From: Collimonas arenae
Lineage (GTDB): Bacteria; Pseudomonadota; Gammaproteobacteria; Burkholderiales; Burkholderiaceae_D
DNA: 64,000 bases
Assembly: GCF_000786695.1 (NCBI RefSeq)
Contig: NZ_CP009962.1
Span: forward strand, 3,100,001 to 3,164,000
Direction: 5' to 3'
Shown here: in pieces, positions 1 through 8,705 of the stretch
Layout of the letters: each line of letters starts with the position of its first letter
Position numbering within the stretch: the first letter of the stretch is position 1
Translations under genes and position numbers: made by a program
Notes under the pieces: model-generated
Databases searched by the model: none
Told to the model about the DNA's origin: nothing
Seen by the model: only the letters and a program-made list of their open reading frames with translations

Positions 1-76
1 CTCTCCCACCGAATATCGCAAAGGCATACGGCCAAATTGAACCATGGAACAGGACGCGCTACTGTCTGGAGCAACG

Positions 77-1639
77 ATGACCCTGCCCATCGCGATAGCG
101 CCACGCCAACCAGGCTCCCGCAAACAACTGCCCATCACTTTTCTGGCGACACTTTTCGTGGCGCTGGTATGCGTATCGTTGATGACGGTAGAGGCCTGGC
201 GTAGCTGGAATGCGCGCGACGTCGAATTGCAGGAAACTGAAATTGCCACCACCAACCTGGCGCGCGCACTGTCGGAGCACGCCGACGACACCATCAAGCA
301 AGCCGATACGGTATTGGTAGGCGTGGTTGAACGCCTGGAATTGGATGGCAACAGCGCGCCATCGCTGGAACGCTTGCACAAACTACTGATGCAACACATT
401 GCCGAATTACCGCAATTGAATGATCTGTCAATTTATGATGAAACCGGCCTTTGGCTAGTCAACGCCCGCAACGGTCCGATTCCCGTCGTCAACAATTCTG
501 ACCGCCAGTACTTTATCTATCATCGCAGCCATCTGGAACGCGGCGCCTACATCGGGCCGCCGGTACGCAGCCGCTCCACGGGTAACTGGATCGTGACTGT
601 CTCGCGTCGCTATAATCATGCCGACGGCAGTTTCGCCGGCGTCGCCCTAGCCACCATCAACATCGGTTATTTCAAGAATTTCTACGACAGCTTCGACATC
701 GGCCACGCCGGCTCGATTTTTCTCAGCCTGAATGACGGCACGATGCTGGTAAGGAGCCCGATGCTGGACAATGTCATCGGCAAAAATCTGTCCAACTATC
801 CGATCTATCGCGACTATGCTTCCAAGAATGCGGTCGGCACCGCCATAATGCGCTCGGGCCAGGACGGCATGGAGCGGCTGATCGCCTATCGTCACCTGGA
901 CCGATATCCACTGTTTATCACCGTCGCCCGCTCCAAGGACGAGGTACTGGCTGACTGGCGCGCCGACACCTATCTGCATGTACTGGGGGCCTTGCTGCTG
1001 ACGCTGGCGCTAGGCCTGCTCGGCTGGCGCCTGATCCACCAGATCCAGCTACGCCTGGCGGCTGAAGCCGGCCTGCTGCAAGTGCAGGAGTCATTGCGCA
1101 CCCTTAACCAGCATCTGGAACAGCTAGCACTGCAGGACAGCCTGACCGGCCTCGCCAACCGCCGTCATTTCGACAGCACGCTACGCGACGAATTCAGCCG
1201 CGCCATGCGCAATGCAAATTCGTTGGCACTGGTGATGATCGATGTGGATTACTTCAAACAATACAATGATATATACGGACACCTGGCCGGCGATGAGTGC
1301 TTGCGGCAAATCAGTGAAATCGTGAAGAGCAGTAAAAACCGCCCTGGCGACCTGGCTGCACGTTACGGCGGCGAAGAATTGGCGGTATTGCTGCCGGATA
1401 CCGACCTGGCCGGAGCGATGGCTGTAGCGGAAAAAATCCGCCTTGCGATTTACAACTTGCATATGGAACACGCGTTTGGCCCGGTCGGCGTGATTACCAT
1501 CAGCGCAGGCGTTGATGCTTTCGTCCCGGTGCGAGATGACAACATTCCTTTTGAATTGATTCAAGCGGCAGATAAAGCGATGTATGCGGCTAAGGCAGCG
1601 GGTCGTAATTGCGTGCGCTCCAGTGATGATTTGCATTGA
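77..1639 (+). CDS. Membrane diguanylate cyclase (periplasmic Cache-type sensor + GGDEF)
   Basis: Makes cyclic di-GMP from two GTP at the inner membrane. An N-terminal membrane segment is followed by a periplasmic region of about 250 residues resembling a double-Cache sensor, a second membrane segment (LGALLLTLALGLLGW), a short linker and a C-terminal GGDEF domain. The GGDEF domain starts at DSLTGLANRR, has metal-binding DVDYFKQYND, and the active-site GGEEL begins at residue 431. An RPGD inhibitory site sits five residues before GGEEL, so product inhibition is expected. An in-frame ATG at 44 would give 531 residues, but ATG 77 has GGAG five bases upstream, so I prefer 520 residues. It converges with the small gene that follows. 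The signal sensed is unknown. Confidence 0.9.
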   Translation: MTLPIAIAPRQPGSRKQLPITFLATLFVALVCVSLMTVEAWRSWNARDVELQETEIATTNLARALSEHADDTIKQADTVLVGVVERLELDGNSAPSLERLHKLLMQHIAELPQLNDLSIYDETGLWLVNARNGPIPVVNNSDRQYFIYHRSHLERGAYIGPPVRSRSTGNWIVTVSRRYNHADGSFAGVALATINIGYFKNFYDSFDIGHAGSIFLSLNDGTMLVRSPMLDNVIGKNLSNYPIYRDYASKNAVGTAIMRSGQDGMERLIAYRHLDRYPLFITVARSKDEVLADWRADTYLHVLGALLLTLALGLLGWRLIHQIQLRLAAEAGLLQVQESLRTLNQHLEQLALQDSLTGLANRRHFDSTLRDEFSRAMRNANSLALVMIDVDYFKQYNDIYGHLAGDECLRQISEIVKSSKNRPGDLAARYGGEELAVLLPDTDLAGAMAVAEKIRLAIYNLHMEHAFGPVGVITISAGVDAFVPVRDDNIPFELIQAADKAMYAAKAAGRNCVRSSDDLH

Positions 1640-1651
1640 AGCGCACAAGTT

Positions 1652-1846
1652 TCATATCCGGCCGCGGCGCCCTCTTTCATACACCAGCGAACCCACCGCT
1701 ATCAACCGGTATAGCTCTTGCTCCGTGAGCTTATAGGACAGTGCGGCAATTTCGCGTGCCAGCATGCCAATCAGCAGATCATTTCCCGGCACCTGCGCCT
1801 GTGGGCTGGCGCACGCGATCAAATCGACTATCTGTTCGGCTCTCAT
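1652..1846 (-). CDS. Small hypothetical protein (64 aa)
   Basis: Not recognised. The start has a strong Shine-Dalgarno (GAGGTGG shortly before ATG), and the composition looks like a real helical soluble protein with an Arg-rich tail (YERGRRGRI). No membrane segment or signal peptide is visible. Its stop lies 12 bases from the stop of the diguanylate cyclase, so the two genes converge. The ribosome site and natural amino-acid mix are the only reasons to call it. Confidence 0.6.
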   Translation of the reverse strand: MRAEQIVDLIACASPQAQVPGNDLLIGMLAREIAALSYKLTEQELYRLIAVGSLVYERGRRGRI

Positions 1847-2099
1847 GATCCCACCTCGAAAGAATTAAATATCGGACTTCAGCCTTTACTTGCCTTGCTT
1901 GAAAATTTTGCTTATCAACAGCACCTTGGCAAATTCAAAAACGCTTCAACTGCTGGTTAAACTGTTGATGAGCTGGCCTTTGAAGTAGGGTCCAACCTGG
2001 TGTCTGTGGTCAAGGAAACCTTTCGATGTGCGTTCAACGGCGCGACTGGCGCTGCATGTCGTCCATATTTTTCATCCATCATTTCTATTCGACTCTGAA

Positions 2100-2135
2100 G
2101 CAAGGGAGCCTGGCTGACGGCCAACGCTCCCTTGC
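2100..2135 (-). terminator. Hairpin downstream of glycine-rich lipoprotein gene
   Basis: A perfect 10-bp stem (GCAAGGGAGC / GCTCCCTTGC) with a 16-base loop that can itself pair (TGGC/GCCA) lies 20 bases past the lipoprotein stop. No T tract follows on the minus strand, so it may stabilise the 3' end rather than terminate alone. Confidence 0.5.
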
Positions 2136-2155
2136 ACCAGAATGGCATGGCAAGA

Positions 2156-4057
2156 TTATTTCTTACCAGTTCCGCCCAACAAGCCACTGAGCAAACCTGT
2201 CACCGGAGCCAGCGGATTGCTGCCAGTCCCTGTGGTGGTTTTACCCCCAGTCAGGCCAGACACCAGATTGGTAACCGGCGCCAATGGGCTGGCGCCCGCG
2301 CCAGTTGTACCGCCGGCTGCGCCGGTCACGCTGCCCAACAAACCTGTCACCGGAGCCAGTATGCCGCCACCTGCGCCCGTAGCACCACCGGCAGCACCAG
2401 TCACACCGCTCAACAACCCAGTCACTGGAGCCAAAGGCCCGCCTGCACTGCCAGTTGCGCCACCGACAGCGCCAGTCAGGCCACCAAGCAAACCAGTTAC
2501 TGGAGCCAAAGGCCCGCCTGCACTGCCAGTTGCGCCACCGACAGCGCCAGTCAGGCCACCAAGCAAACCAGTTACTGGAGCCAAAGGCCCGCCTGCACTG
2601 CCAGTTGCGCCACCGACAGCGCCAGTCAGGCCACCAAGCAAACCAGTTACTGGGGCCAATGGACCGCCACCACCGCCAGTTGCGCCACCGACAGCGCCAG
2701 TCAGGCCACCAAGCAAACCAGTTACTGGGGCCAATGGACCGCCACCACCGCCAGTTGCGCCACCGACAGCGCCAGTCAGGCCGCCAAGCAAACCAGTTAC
2801 TGGGGCCAATGGACCGCCACCACCGCCAGTTGCGCCACCGACAGCGCCGGTCAAGCCACTCAACAAACCAGTGACAGGAGCCAGCGGGCCACCGCTACCA
2901 CCTGCTGCGCCGCCGATACCACCAACTACGCCGCTTAGCACGTTATTCAACGGTTGCAACAAACCGCCTGTCTTGTTACCTAGCAAAGGCTGGCCAGTGC
3001 CGACCAGTGCGTTGGTGCCAAGACCAGCAACTGTTCCGCCCGCATCGCTGGCTACGCCGCCCAGACTGCTGACGCCAGGAACTTTTGCGCCGGTCACGGT
3101 ATTGCCCAGTGTAGTGGCAGTGCCGCCCAAGGCCACCAGCAAGGAGTTCACTGGTTGGTTCAGGCCGGTCGCGTTCCCAACGGTCTGAGTCAGAGTGGTC
3201 ACAGTGCTGGTCAACGGAACGATTGCCTGGCTGACCGTTTGAGTGACTTGCTGTACAGGCCCTGTGGTCAACAGCGCTGTTACAGGAGCACCCAATCCGG
3301 AAACGGTAGCACCCACCTGCGTAACCAGATTGCCCACCGGCGTAGTCACTGCTCCCAATGGCGCCAACGGCCCGGTTCCCAGCCCTGCAACCACTTGCCC
3401 CACGCCTTGTACAGCATTGCCAGCTTGGGTGACGACACCGCCGGCGCTACCGACTGTGGTGCCCAGCGAATTCGGATTAGTGCCGATCTGGCCCAAACCG
3501 TTAGTAATGCCAGCGCCCAACGTGCTGACAATGCCACTGCCGCTATCAACCACGCTAGCCAAGCCCCCCTTGGATTGCGTCGAAAGCAGCGGCACGTTGT
3601 TAATTACCGTATTGCCGATCGCATCAACTGCAGCGCCAGTGCCGGATACCGTAGTGCCGACTTTTGACAGGAAATCGGCGGAGGCGCTACCACCACCTGT
3701 TCCACCACCACCTGTTCCACCACCACCTGTTCCACCACCACCTGTTCCACCACCACCTGTTCCACCACCACCTGTTCCACCACCACCTGTTCCACCGCCA
3801 CCTGTTCCACCGCCACCGCCGCCTGAACCGTCGCCGGAGCCGGAGCCGCCAGTCCCACCACCGGAACCGCCACCGTCAGAACCAGTTCCCCCGCCAGTAC
3901 CAACTCCCGCGCCGCCGCCAATGCCGCCAGCTCCCTGGGTAGCGCCCGACCCTGAACCCAGTGTTTTCCCGAGGTCGCCGCCGCCGGCGCAACCTGCCAG
4001 CAAACTTGTTAACAGCAATGAGGCTGCAACCAGCCCAGTTTTTTGCGATGTATTCAT
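2156..4057 (-). CDS. Glycine-rich repeat lipoprotein (633 aa)
   Basis: Predicted surface or periplasmic lipoprotein: the first 23 residues form a lipoprotein signal ending in LLTSLLAGC. A Gly/Thr/Ser-rich stretch follows, containing eight GGGGT pentapeptides, then a region with weak internal repeats, then about eight 25-residue repeats built on PLAPVTGLLGGLTGAVGG. The repeats are near-identical at DNA level. I start at ATG 4057 because the signal peptide begins there; the open frame extends to 4204 without a sensible N-terminus. Such collagen-like, Gly-rich lipoproteins occur in Burkholderiales but have no settled function; a structural or adhesive envelope role is inference. Confidence 0.75.
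   Translation of the reverse strand: MNTSQKTGLVAASLLLTSLLAGCAGGGDLGKTLGSGSGATQGAGGIGGGAGVGTGGGTGSDGGGSGGGTGGSGSGDGSGGGGGGTGGGGTGGGGTGGGGTGGGGTGGGGTGGGGTGGGGTGGGSASADFLSKVGTTVSGTGAAVDAIGNTVINNVPLLSTQSKGGLASVVDSGSGIVSTLGAGITNGLGQIGTNPNSLGTTVGSAGGVVTQAGNAVQGVGQVVAGLGTGPLAPLGAVTTPVGNLVTQVGATVSGLGAPVTALLTTGPVQQVTQTVSQAIVPLTSTVTTLTQTVGNATGLNQPVNSLLVALGGTATTLGNTVTGAKVPGVSSLGGVASDAGGTVAGLGTNALVGTGQPLLGNKTGGLLQPLNNVLSGVVGGIGGAAGGSGGPLAPVTGLLSGLTGAVGGATGGGGGPLAPVTGLLGGLTGAVGGATGGGGGPLAPVTGLLGGLTGAVGGATGGGGGPLAPVTGLLGGLTGAVGGATGSAGGPLAPVTGLLGGLTGAVGGATGSAGGPLAPVTGLLGGLTGAVGGATGSAGGPLAPVTGLLSGVTGAAGGATGAGGGILAPVTGLLGSVTGAAGGTTGAGASPLAPVTNLVSGLTGGKTTTGTGSNPLAPVTGLLSGLLGGTGKK
2401..2880. repeat. 75-bp tandem repeats inside the lipoprotein gene
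   Basis: The block beginning gcctgcactgccagttgcgc recurs at exactly 75-bp spacing (for example 2441 and 2516), with the first copies identical and later ones slightly diverged. The unit is a whole number of codons, so copy-number change would alter protein length without breaking the frame. Confidence 0.9.
3689..3815. repeat. 15-bp tandem repeats encoding the Gly/Thr linker
   Basis: The word CCTGTTCC recurs eight times at 15-base spacing between 3696 and 3801, encoding GGGGT units on the minus strand. It is in frame and likely prone to slippage. Confidence 0.9.
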
Positions 4058-4269
4058 GATGTATTTCCCCTTTGTAAAAGTTCGAACCGCACGTTCCTGC
4101 ATGTCTATTTCGCAAAGAACATGCCAGCAGGAAAACACCCGGACAAAGGCTTCGCGGCTGCGATCTTTTTTCTTCAAATAGAGAAATAACCTGCTTAAAA
4201 TCAATTACTTAGAATTTGCCGGGACGTTGGATGGAAATTTCAGGCATGGCGGACCCGACGAGGTTTGAT

Positions 4270-4285
4270 ACGTTACGTGTAACGT
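4270..4285. promoter_or_regulatory. Palindrome in the divergent gap 4058–4583
   Basis: Perfect 7-bp arms ACGTTAC / GTAACGT with a 2-base spacer, followed directly by a further AACGT repeat. It lies between the divergent Gly-rich lipoprotein and the LysM/LytM gene, so it is a candidate operator for either. I see nothing else clear in this roughly 520-base gap. Confidence 0.4.
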
Positions 4286-4583
4286 AACGTCCGGTTTGGC
4301 AGCGGTACAAATACTTGTCATTCAAGAATCCTAAAGAGATTTTCAAACGACCCAACCCAATTGAACAAATGCGGATTTTCGTGCCAGGTTAGGCAGCCTG
4401 ATTTACCTGATAGCCGGAATTGCGATATCCTCGGTCTCTAGAAAAAACGGCAACAGGTGTCCGCATCAGCCATGCGGCAATCCAGTCGACGCAACTAGTT
4501 CCACCAAACCTAGTCAGAAGATGCGCGCCAGGCAAACCTGGCAACCTTCATTAATCGAAGCCAGATCTATCAGAGGAATAACA

Positions 4584-5387
4584 TTGTTGGTCCAGAACAA
4601 AGGGGCATACAGCTCGCAGTATCCACATAGAATCAAGAATTCCGGCCTCTCCCGCGTACTTGCGCGGATAAGCTCTCTTGCACTCCCTCTGTTATTCCTG
4701 CTTGCCCTCGGCGCTTGCAGTACGCCGTCTGGTCCGGGCGCCAGTACGCAGCCCAGCGGACCTGGCTACTACACGGTACAAAAGGGCGACACCCTTTCCA
4801 GCATCGCGCGCAAATTCAGGCGCAGCAATAGTCAGATCATCGCCTGGAACAAACTCTCGGATCCGAATGACATCAAGGTGGATCAGTCGCTGCGGATAGC
4901 GCCGGAAGGCGCACGCACCGCCGGCAGCAACCCGGCCAGCGATAATGCCGCGGCAAGCCGAAACACGCGTACAGCCGAAGATGACCGTGCGGATGCCGCA
5001 GCAGCAGCTGCCGACCGCAAGGATCCGGTCGACTGGACCTGGCCGGCCAGCGGCAAAGCCAGTAGCGGTGTTGGCCAAGGGAAAAAAGGCATCGATATCT
5101 TGGGCCAGCTTGGGCAACCTGTGATGGCGGCGGCGGCCGGCAAAGTCATGTATTCCGGTAGCGGCATACGCGGCTATGGCAACCTGGTGATCGTCAAACA
5201 TAACAGCAATCTGCTGTCTGTCTACGCGCACAACAAGACTATCGTTGTCAAAGAAGGCCAGATGGTCGCCAAGGGCCAGAAAATCGCTGAAATGGGGAAA
5301 TCCGACAGTAATACGGTCAAGTTGTATTTTGAAATCCGTCGCCAGGGAAAGGCAGTTGATCCTTCTCGTTATCTGCCCAGCCGATAG
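4584..5387 (+). CDS. LysM + degenerate LytM (M23) lipoprotein, NlpD-like
   Basis: Envelope protein with a lipoprotein-type signal (LLFLLALGAC), a LysM domain (YYTVQKGDTLSSIARKF onward), an Ala-rich linker and a C-terminal M23/LytM fold. The two M23 zinc motifs are degraded: HxxxD reads GKKGID and HxH reads LYF. It therefore probably does not cut peptidoglycan but, like NlpD/EnvC, activates amidases. I choose a TTG start at 4584 because AGAGGA sits six bases upstream; ATG 4521 in the same frame has no such site. The usual NlpD neighbours (rpoS, pcm) are absent, so it is probably a paralogue. An IS element begins 10 bases after the stop. Confidence 0.8.
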   Translation: MLVQNKGAYSSQYPHRIKNSGLSRVLARISSLALPLLFLLALGACSTPSGPGASTQPSGPGYYTVQKGDTLSSIARKFRRSNSQIIAWNKLSDPNDIKVDQSLRIAPEGARTAGSNPASDNAAASRNTRTAEDDRADAAAAAADRKDPVDWTWPASGKASSGVGQGKKGIDILGQLGQPVMAAAAGKVMYSGSGIRGYGNLVIVKHNSNLLSVYAHNKTIVVKEGQMVAKGQKIAEMGKSDSNTVKLYFEIRRQGKAVDPSRYLPSR

Positions 5388-5446
5388 GGACGCAAACTGA
5401 CCCGTCCTGAAATAGGTTGACACCTGTCAGTGCGTCGATTCACTGA

Positions 5447-6286
5447 TCAGATAGTAGCCAGAGACGCCCGATGAATTTCATCGGGCGTTTTGTATTGTAA
5501 AGACAGATGCGGCCTTTCAGCGTTATAAATGCGCACGGATTGTTTTACCATTAAGGCTGCCTGTTGAAGATTGGCAGGTCGTTGCAAGAGAAACTCTCCC
5601 TTCAAGATGCCATTAACGCGTTCTGCCAAAGCGTTCTGATAACAATCATAACCATCGGTCATGGAGCAGGTGATACCGTGACGTGCATGAATTTTTTGAT
5701 AATAGGTCGAACAGTATTGCATTCCCCGATCGGAATGATGGGCCAATTGCTGCCGAGATTGACGTTCTCTTAGTGCCATCTTCAGTGCTTGGCTTACTTG
5801 CTCGGTCTGCAAGCTATCATGGACATGGTAGCCGACAATCTTTCTAGAGTAGGCGTCGGTGATCAAACTCAAATAAGCAAACCGCTGGGCCGTCGGCAGA
5901 TAGGTAATATCGGCCACCCAGACCTGCTCAGCCTGAGTCGGTACGATTTTCGACGGTCCATCCTTGAGCAAATTCGGATGCCTGCGGAAACGATGGTGGC
6001 TATTGGTTGTCTTGTGATATGCCCGGCGGGGGACGACCAGCAGGCGTGCTCTACGTAGCACATTGAACAAGCCGTCTCGCCCTAGCTTGACGCCAATCTC
6101 GCCCAGCGGCGGACTCAAGATGTGTTGAAGTTTGCGGGTGCCAAGGCGAGGCTGACGTAAGCGAACCTGCTTCACCAACGTAATGATCTTGCCTTCTCGC
6201 TCATCTTTTTGTTGCTGGCTTTGATGGCGTTTGTAATATGCTTGGCGACTGATGCCAACATATTCGCAGGCCTTGCTCACGCTCAA
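5447..6286 (-). CDS. IS3-family transposase OrfB (DDE integrase domain)
   Basis: Catalytic half of the transposase, 279 residues if read alone. The rve-type core has the DDE residues in the expected contexts: D in WVADITYLPT, D in HHSDRGMQY and E in NALAERVNGILKGE. An N-terminal HTH_21-like segment (ACEYVGISRQAYYKR) precedes it. The frame is open upstream as far as the slippery site in orfA, so the working enzyme is probably an OrfAB fusion made by -1 frameshifting rather than a product of the ATG at 6286. Confidence 0.95.
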   Translation of the reverse strand: MSVSKACEYVGISRQAYYKRHQSQQQKDEREGKIITLVKQVRLRQPRLGTRKLQHILSPPLGEIGVKLGRDGLFNVLRRARLLVVPRRAYHKTTNSHHRFRRHPNLLKDGPSKIVPTQAEQVWVADITYLPTAQRFAYLSLITDAYSRKIVGYHVHDSLQTEQVSQALKMALRERQSRQQLAHHSDRGMQYCSTYYQKIHARHGITCSMTDGYDCYQNALAERVNGILKGEFLLQRPANLQQAALMVKQSVRIYNAERPHLSLQYKTPDEIHRASLATI

Positions 6287-6684
6287 TCCTTCGACGAGCC
6301 TTTGTGAGAGGACCTGCCCAAAGGCTTTTTTACGATGCGTACTCCGTAATCCTTCTTCAGAACATCGATCATGGCCTCAAACAGCTGCGCTTTCTCATTG
6401 GCAGCCTTGAGTTGTGCCTCCAATTCCTTGATGCGCTGTTCCGGCGTGAGCACTTTCTTTACCTCGTTTCCCATTGCGAACTCCACAGTCTTACGGCTCG
6501 ATTGGCCACTCCAATCCTGATGACCGTATTTCCGCAACCATACCAGTACCGTCGATCTACCTTGTATGCCATATCGGCGCTGCGCCTCTATATAGCTCAG
6601 TTCGCCTTTTTCTACCTGTTCTACCACTGCCAATTTAAAGGCCAATCCATAATCGCGCTGCGTCCGCTTAACCATTGATTCCAT
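6283..6684 (-). CDS. IS3-family OrfA (helix-turn-helix protein)
   Basis: 133-residue DNA-binding subunit: an N-terminal HTH (FKLAVVEQVEKGELSYIEAQRRYGI) followed by a leucine-zipper-like coiled coil (EQRIKELEAQLKAANEKAQL). It overlaps orfB by four bases (ATGA). In this family OrfA alone usually binds the ends and represses, while OrfAB transposes. Confidence 0.93.
   Translation of the reverse strand: MESMVKRTQRDYGLAFKLAVVEQVEKGELSYIEAQRRYGIQGRSTVLVWLRKYGHQDWSGQSSRKTVEFAMGNEVKKVLTPEQRIKELEAQLKAANEKAQLFEAMIDVLKKDYGVRIVKKPLGRSSHKGSSKD
6325..6331 (-). promoter_or_regulatory. Programmed -1 frameshift heptamer A AAA AAG
   Basis: On the minus strand the orfA codons GTA AAA AAG create the canonical slippery heptamer. 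After a -1 slip the frame reads AFGQVLSQRLVEGLSVSKA without a stop and runs straight into OrfB. Confidence 0.85.
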
Positions 6685-6745
6685 TGACTTCTCCTTCGTT
6701 GCGACGAAAAAGTGTCAACCTATTTCAGGACGAGTCAAACAAATG

Positions 6746-6775
6746 AAAAAGGGGCGCAGTGAAGCGCCCCTTTTT
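6746..6775. terminator. Bidirectional terminator (12-bp stem)
   Basis: AAAAAGGGGCGC / GCGCCCCTTTTT with a 6-base loop, T-rich on both strands. It serves the DUF3443 gene from the right. Before the IS3 insertion it would have sat about 20 bases beyond the LysM/LytM stop, so it was probably shared by two convergent genes. Confidence 0.9.
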
Positions 6776-6806
6776 CACCACTGGAAATCAGCTGGCTTGC
6801 TGCTAT

Positions 6807-8039
6807 TTAGTATGCAACATAAGGTCCGGCAGTACCGGCTACGGTAGTTCCCTCAAGTGCGGTGTACACCGACCGGCCAAAGAAGAACGGCAGCCCCCAG
6901 TCAAAGTAAGAAGCAACAGCCGCCCCGCCGCCCAGGTTATTGAACGCGGTGTTGTTCGGATTCGATTGGAACAGCGTGTTGGCATTCGCAATACTGATGC
7001 TGACAATGTTACTGACTCCGTTCAGACCGGTGTTCGTCACATTTCGGGTCACCGTAGACAATGGACAATAAAAACCGGAGCTGTTACTGCAAGCCGGAAT
7101 GGTCGAATCTGCAAAGAACAGACCATTCGAGCCACTATCAAAGAAAGCCTGCATGACTTGTCCCTGATACAACACACTCAGGTTGCCCGCACTATTGAGC
7201 GTATAGACGTTAGCGCTGCCAAGTTTATTATTGGCCTGTGTACCGATACCAAAAATCAGCGATCCGGTGACGCCCGCCGCGCCATTGGCGCCAATCGACG
7301 GCAGCTGGATGATCGTGCCGTTGTTATCCTGCGGGAAGGCGGCTACCGGATTTGCCACCTGCGTCGCCACCGGCAACGTGGTCGCAGTGCAATTCGTGCC
7401 GCCCGGGCATGAGTAATACCATCCCTCAAGCGCCTGACCGGCACAAGCACTGCCGCAATCCTGAATAAATGTACTCATGCCGATCAAGCCATTGGCATGG
7501 AAGGAGGCTACCGTATTTTCCGCCACCAGACTGCCGGAGCAGCCGCTCGGCACTGATGGAAAAGCACTATCGCCAATGATATGTACTGAAATATTGCTGG
7601 CAACCTCGCCTGCAATACGGAGATCCGCCTGCTTGACGGAGCCCCAGCTGTAGCCATCGGCAAAACGCGCGCATTCAGCCAGCGGATTACCGCTGGGCGC
7701 ATTTTGGGCCGGCAGCGTCATGCTGCTGGACAAAGCCGAGGAGATGATGCGCAAGCCGCTAGAGCCGGTATCGACCAGGATATGGTCGATGGTCTGGCAC
7801 TGCGAGGTGCTGCCGGGTGAACAAATGGTCACAGATACGTAGGGTGAATTGACGGCATTGCCCGACTGCCCTGATGCAGTGGCTGGACCACTGTCGATCA
7901 ATATAGCCTGTACATTTTGGGTCGGCTGCGGAGTCGGAGTCGGTGTCGGCGTTGGCGTACCGCCATCACCGCCGCCACCACCACAGGCCAGCAAGATTGA
8001 ACTACTTAGCACGCAAAGCAGGTAGGTCAAAGAGCGCAT
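6807..8039 (-). CDS. DUF3443 family lipoprotein (410 aa)
   Basis: Exported lipoprotein: signal ending SSSILLAC with Cys19, a Gly run and a Pro-Thr linker (residues 29–40), then the DUF3443 domain. Two aspartic-protease-like motifs are visible, DTGSSG at 90–95 and DSGSNG at 301–306, as in a two-lobed pepsin fold; protease activity is untested inference. There are several Cys residues, as expected for an exported protein. I use ATG 8039: GGAGG lies six bases before it, whereas an ATG at 8045 directly abuts the GGAGG. It lies 13 bases downstream of the DUF2844 gene, the usual partner in Burkholderiales, so the two form an operon. Confidence 0.85.
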   Translation of the reverse strand: MRSLTYLLCVLSSSILLACGGGGGDGGTPTPTPTPTPQPTQNVQAILIDSGPATASGQSGNAVNSPYVSVTICSPGSTSQCQTIDHILVDTGSSGLRIISSALSSSMTLPAQNAPSGNPLAECARFADGYSWGSVKQADLRIAGEVASNISVHIIGDSAFPSVPSGCSGSLVAENTVASFHANGLIGMSTFIQDCGSACAGQALEGWYYSCPGGTNCTATTLPVATQVANPVAAFPQDNNGTIIQLPSIGANGAAGVTGSLIFGIGTQANNKLGSANVYTLNSAGNLSVLYQGQVMQAFFDSGSNGLFFADSTIPACSNSSGFYCPLSTVTRNVTNTGLNGVSNIVSISIANANTLFQSNPNNTAFNNLGGGAAVASYFDWGLPFFFGRSVYTALEGTTVAGTAGPYVAY

Positions 8040-8052
8040 GGTCATCCTCCGG

Positions 8053-8520
8053 TCAGCGAATATCGCTAGGGGTCACGCCTTGCGGCAGCAAGGATGGCAC
8101 ATAAGCACTGCCTGCAAAGGAGCGCATATGACCGCCTGAATGCAATACTAGCTGATCGGACTGAATCGCCACCGCACGCCGGCCCGCATGGGGGGCGCTG
8201 GCGGCGCTGACATATTGGTCGGCATAGGTGCCTAGCAATTCCTGCAGATTTGGCATGTCAGGACCTTGCCAGCTCACCGCAAAGACGATGTTGGCAGGTG
8301 AAATGTATTCCCGCACCGTGGTGCCGGAAGGTTTCACCGTTTCACTGACGGTATAACCGTTATAGCTGGAGACACGGGCGCTAGCCTTGGCGCGCGCACT
8401 GTCGGCTTGTTGTACCGTACCGCTAGCCGAAGCGGGGCCAACGGCAGCGCCGAGTGCCGCCAACGCCGGCACGGATTGCGCAAACAGCAACGCGCATACG
8501 ACAGGAACGGAAAATCTCAT
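8053..8520 (-). CDS. DUF2844 family periplasmic protein (155 aa)
   Basis: Signal peptide (MRFSVPVVCALLFAQSVPAL, cleavage after ALA) followed by a short soluble domain with the DUF2844 pattern TVREYISPANIVFAVSWQGP. The start has AGAGGTGAG upstream. It is first in a two-gene operon with DUF3443 and is almost always found with it, so the two probably act together. No catalytic motif is visible; a substrate or chaperone role for the DUF3443 protein is speculation. Confidence 0.85.
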   Translation of the reverse strand: MRFSVPVVCALLFAQSVPALAALGAAVGPASASGTVQQADSARAKASARVSSYNGYTVSETVKPSGTTVREYISPANIVFAVSWQGPDMPNLQELLGTYADQYVSAASAPHAGRRAVAIQSDQLVLHSGGHMRSFAGSAYVPSLLPQGVTPSDIR

Positions 8521-8705
8521 GACTCACCTCTGCTCGTTTAACAAATGTCTATGAAATCATAACCGATGCCATCAAGCAATTCACAAAGATGTTTTAACAC
8601 CCCCGCTCTCACATAACAATTGAAATGTGCTAGATATTTGGGTCATTTGCAATGACTGGTAATGAATAGTTACATCATCATCGCACGCGTTTCGTTCAGC
8701 TTCGC

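Larger units (their letters stand above)
5398..6737 (-). mobile_element. Complete IS3-family insertion sequence (IS150-like group)
   Basis: 1340 bp bounded by 26-bp terminal inverted repeats (5398–5423 and 6712–6737) that match at 25 of 26 positions, begin TGACYCGTCCTGAAATAGG and end in TTGACAC inside the element. AAC flanks both ends (5395–5397 and 6738–6740), consistent with a 3-bp target duplication. It carries overlapping orfA and orfB with a standard frameshift site, so it looks intact and potentially active. It split a gene from its terminator (see 6746–6775). Confidence 0.95.

Noticed and set aside
2132..4181. Long plus-strand Pro-rich and Ser/Gln-rich frames opposite the glycine-rich lipoprotein
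   Set aside because: Antisense shadows of GC-rich tandem repeats; the minus-strand frame has a lipoprotein signal and start.
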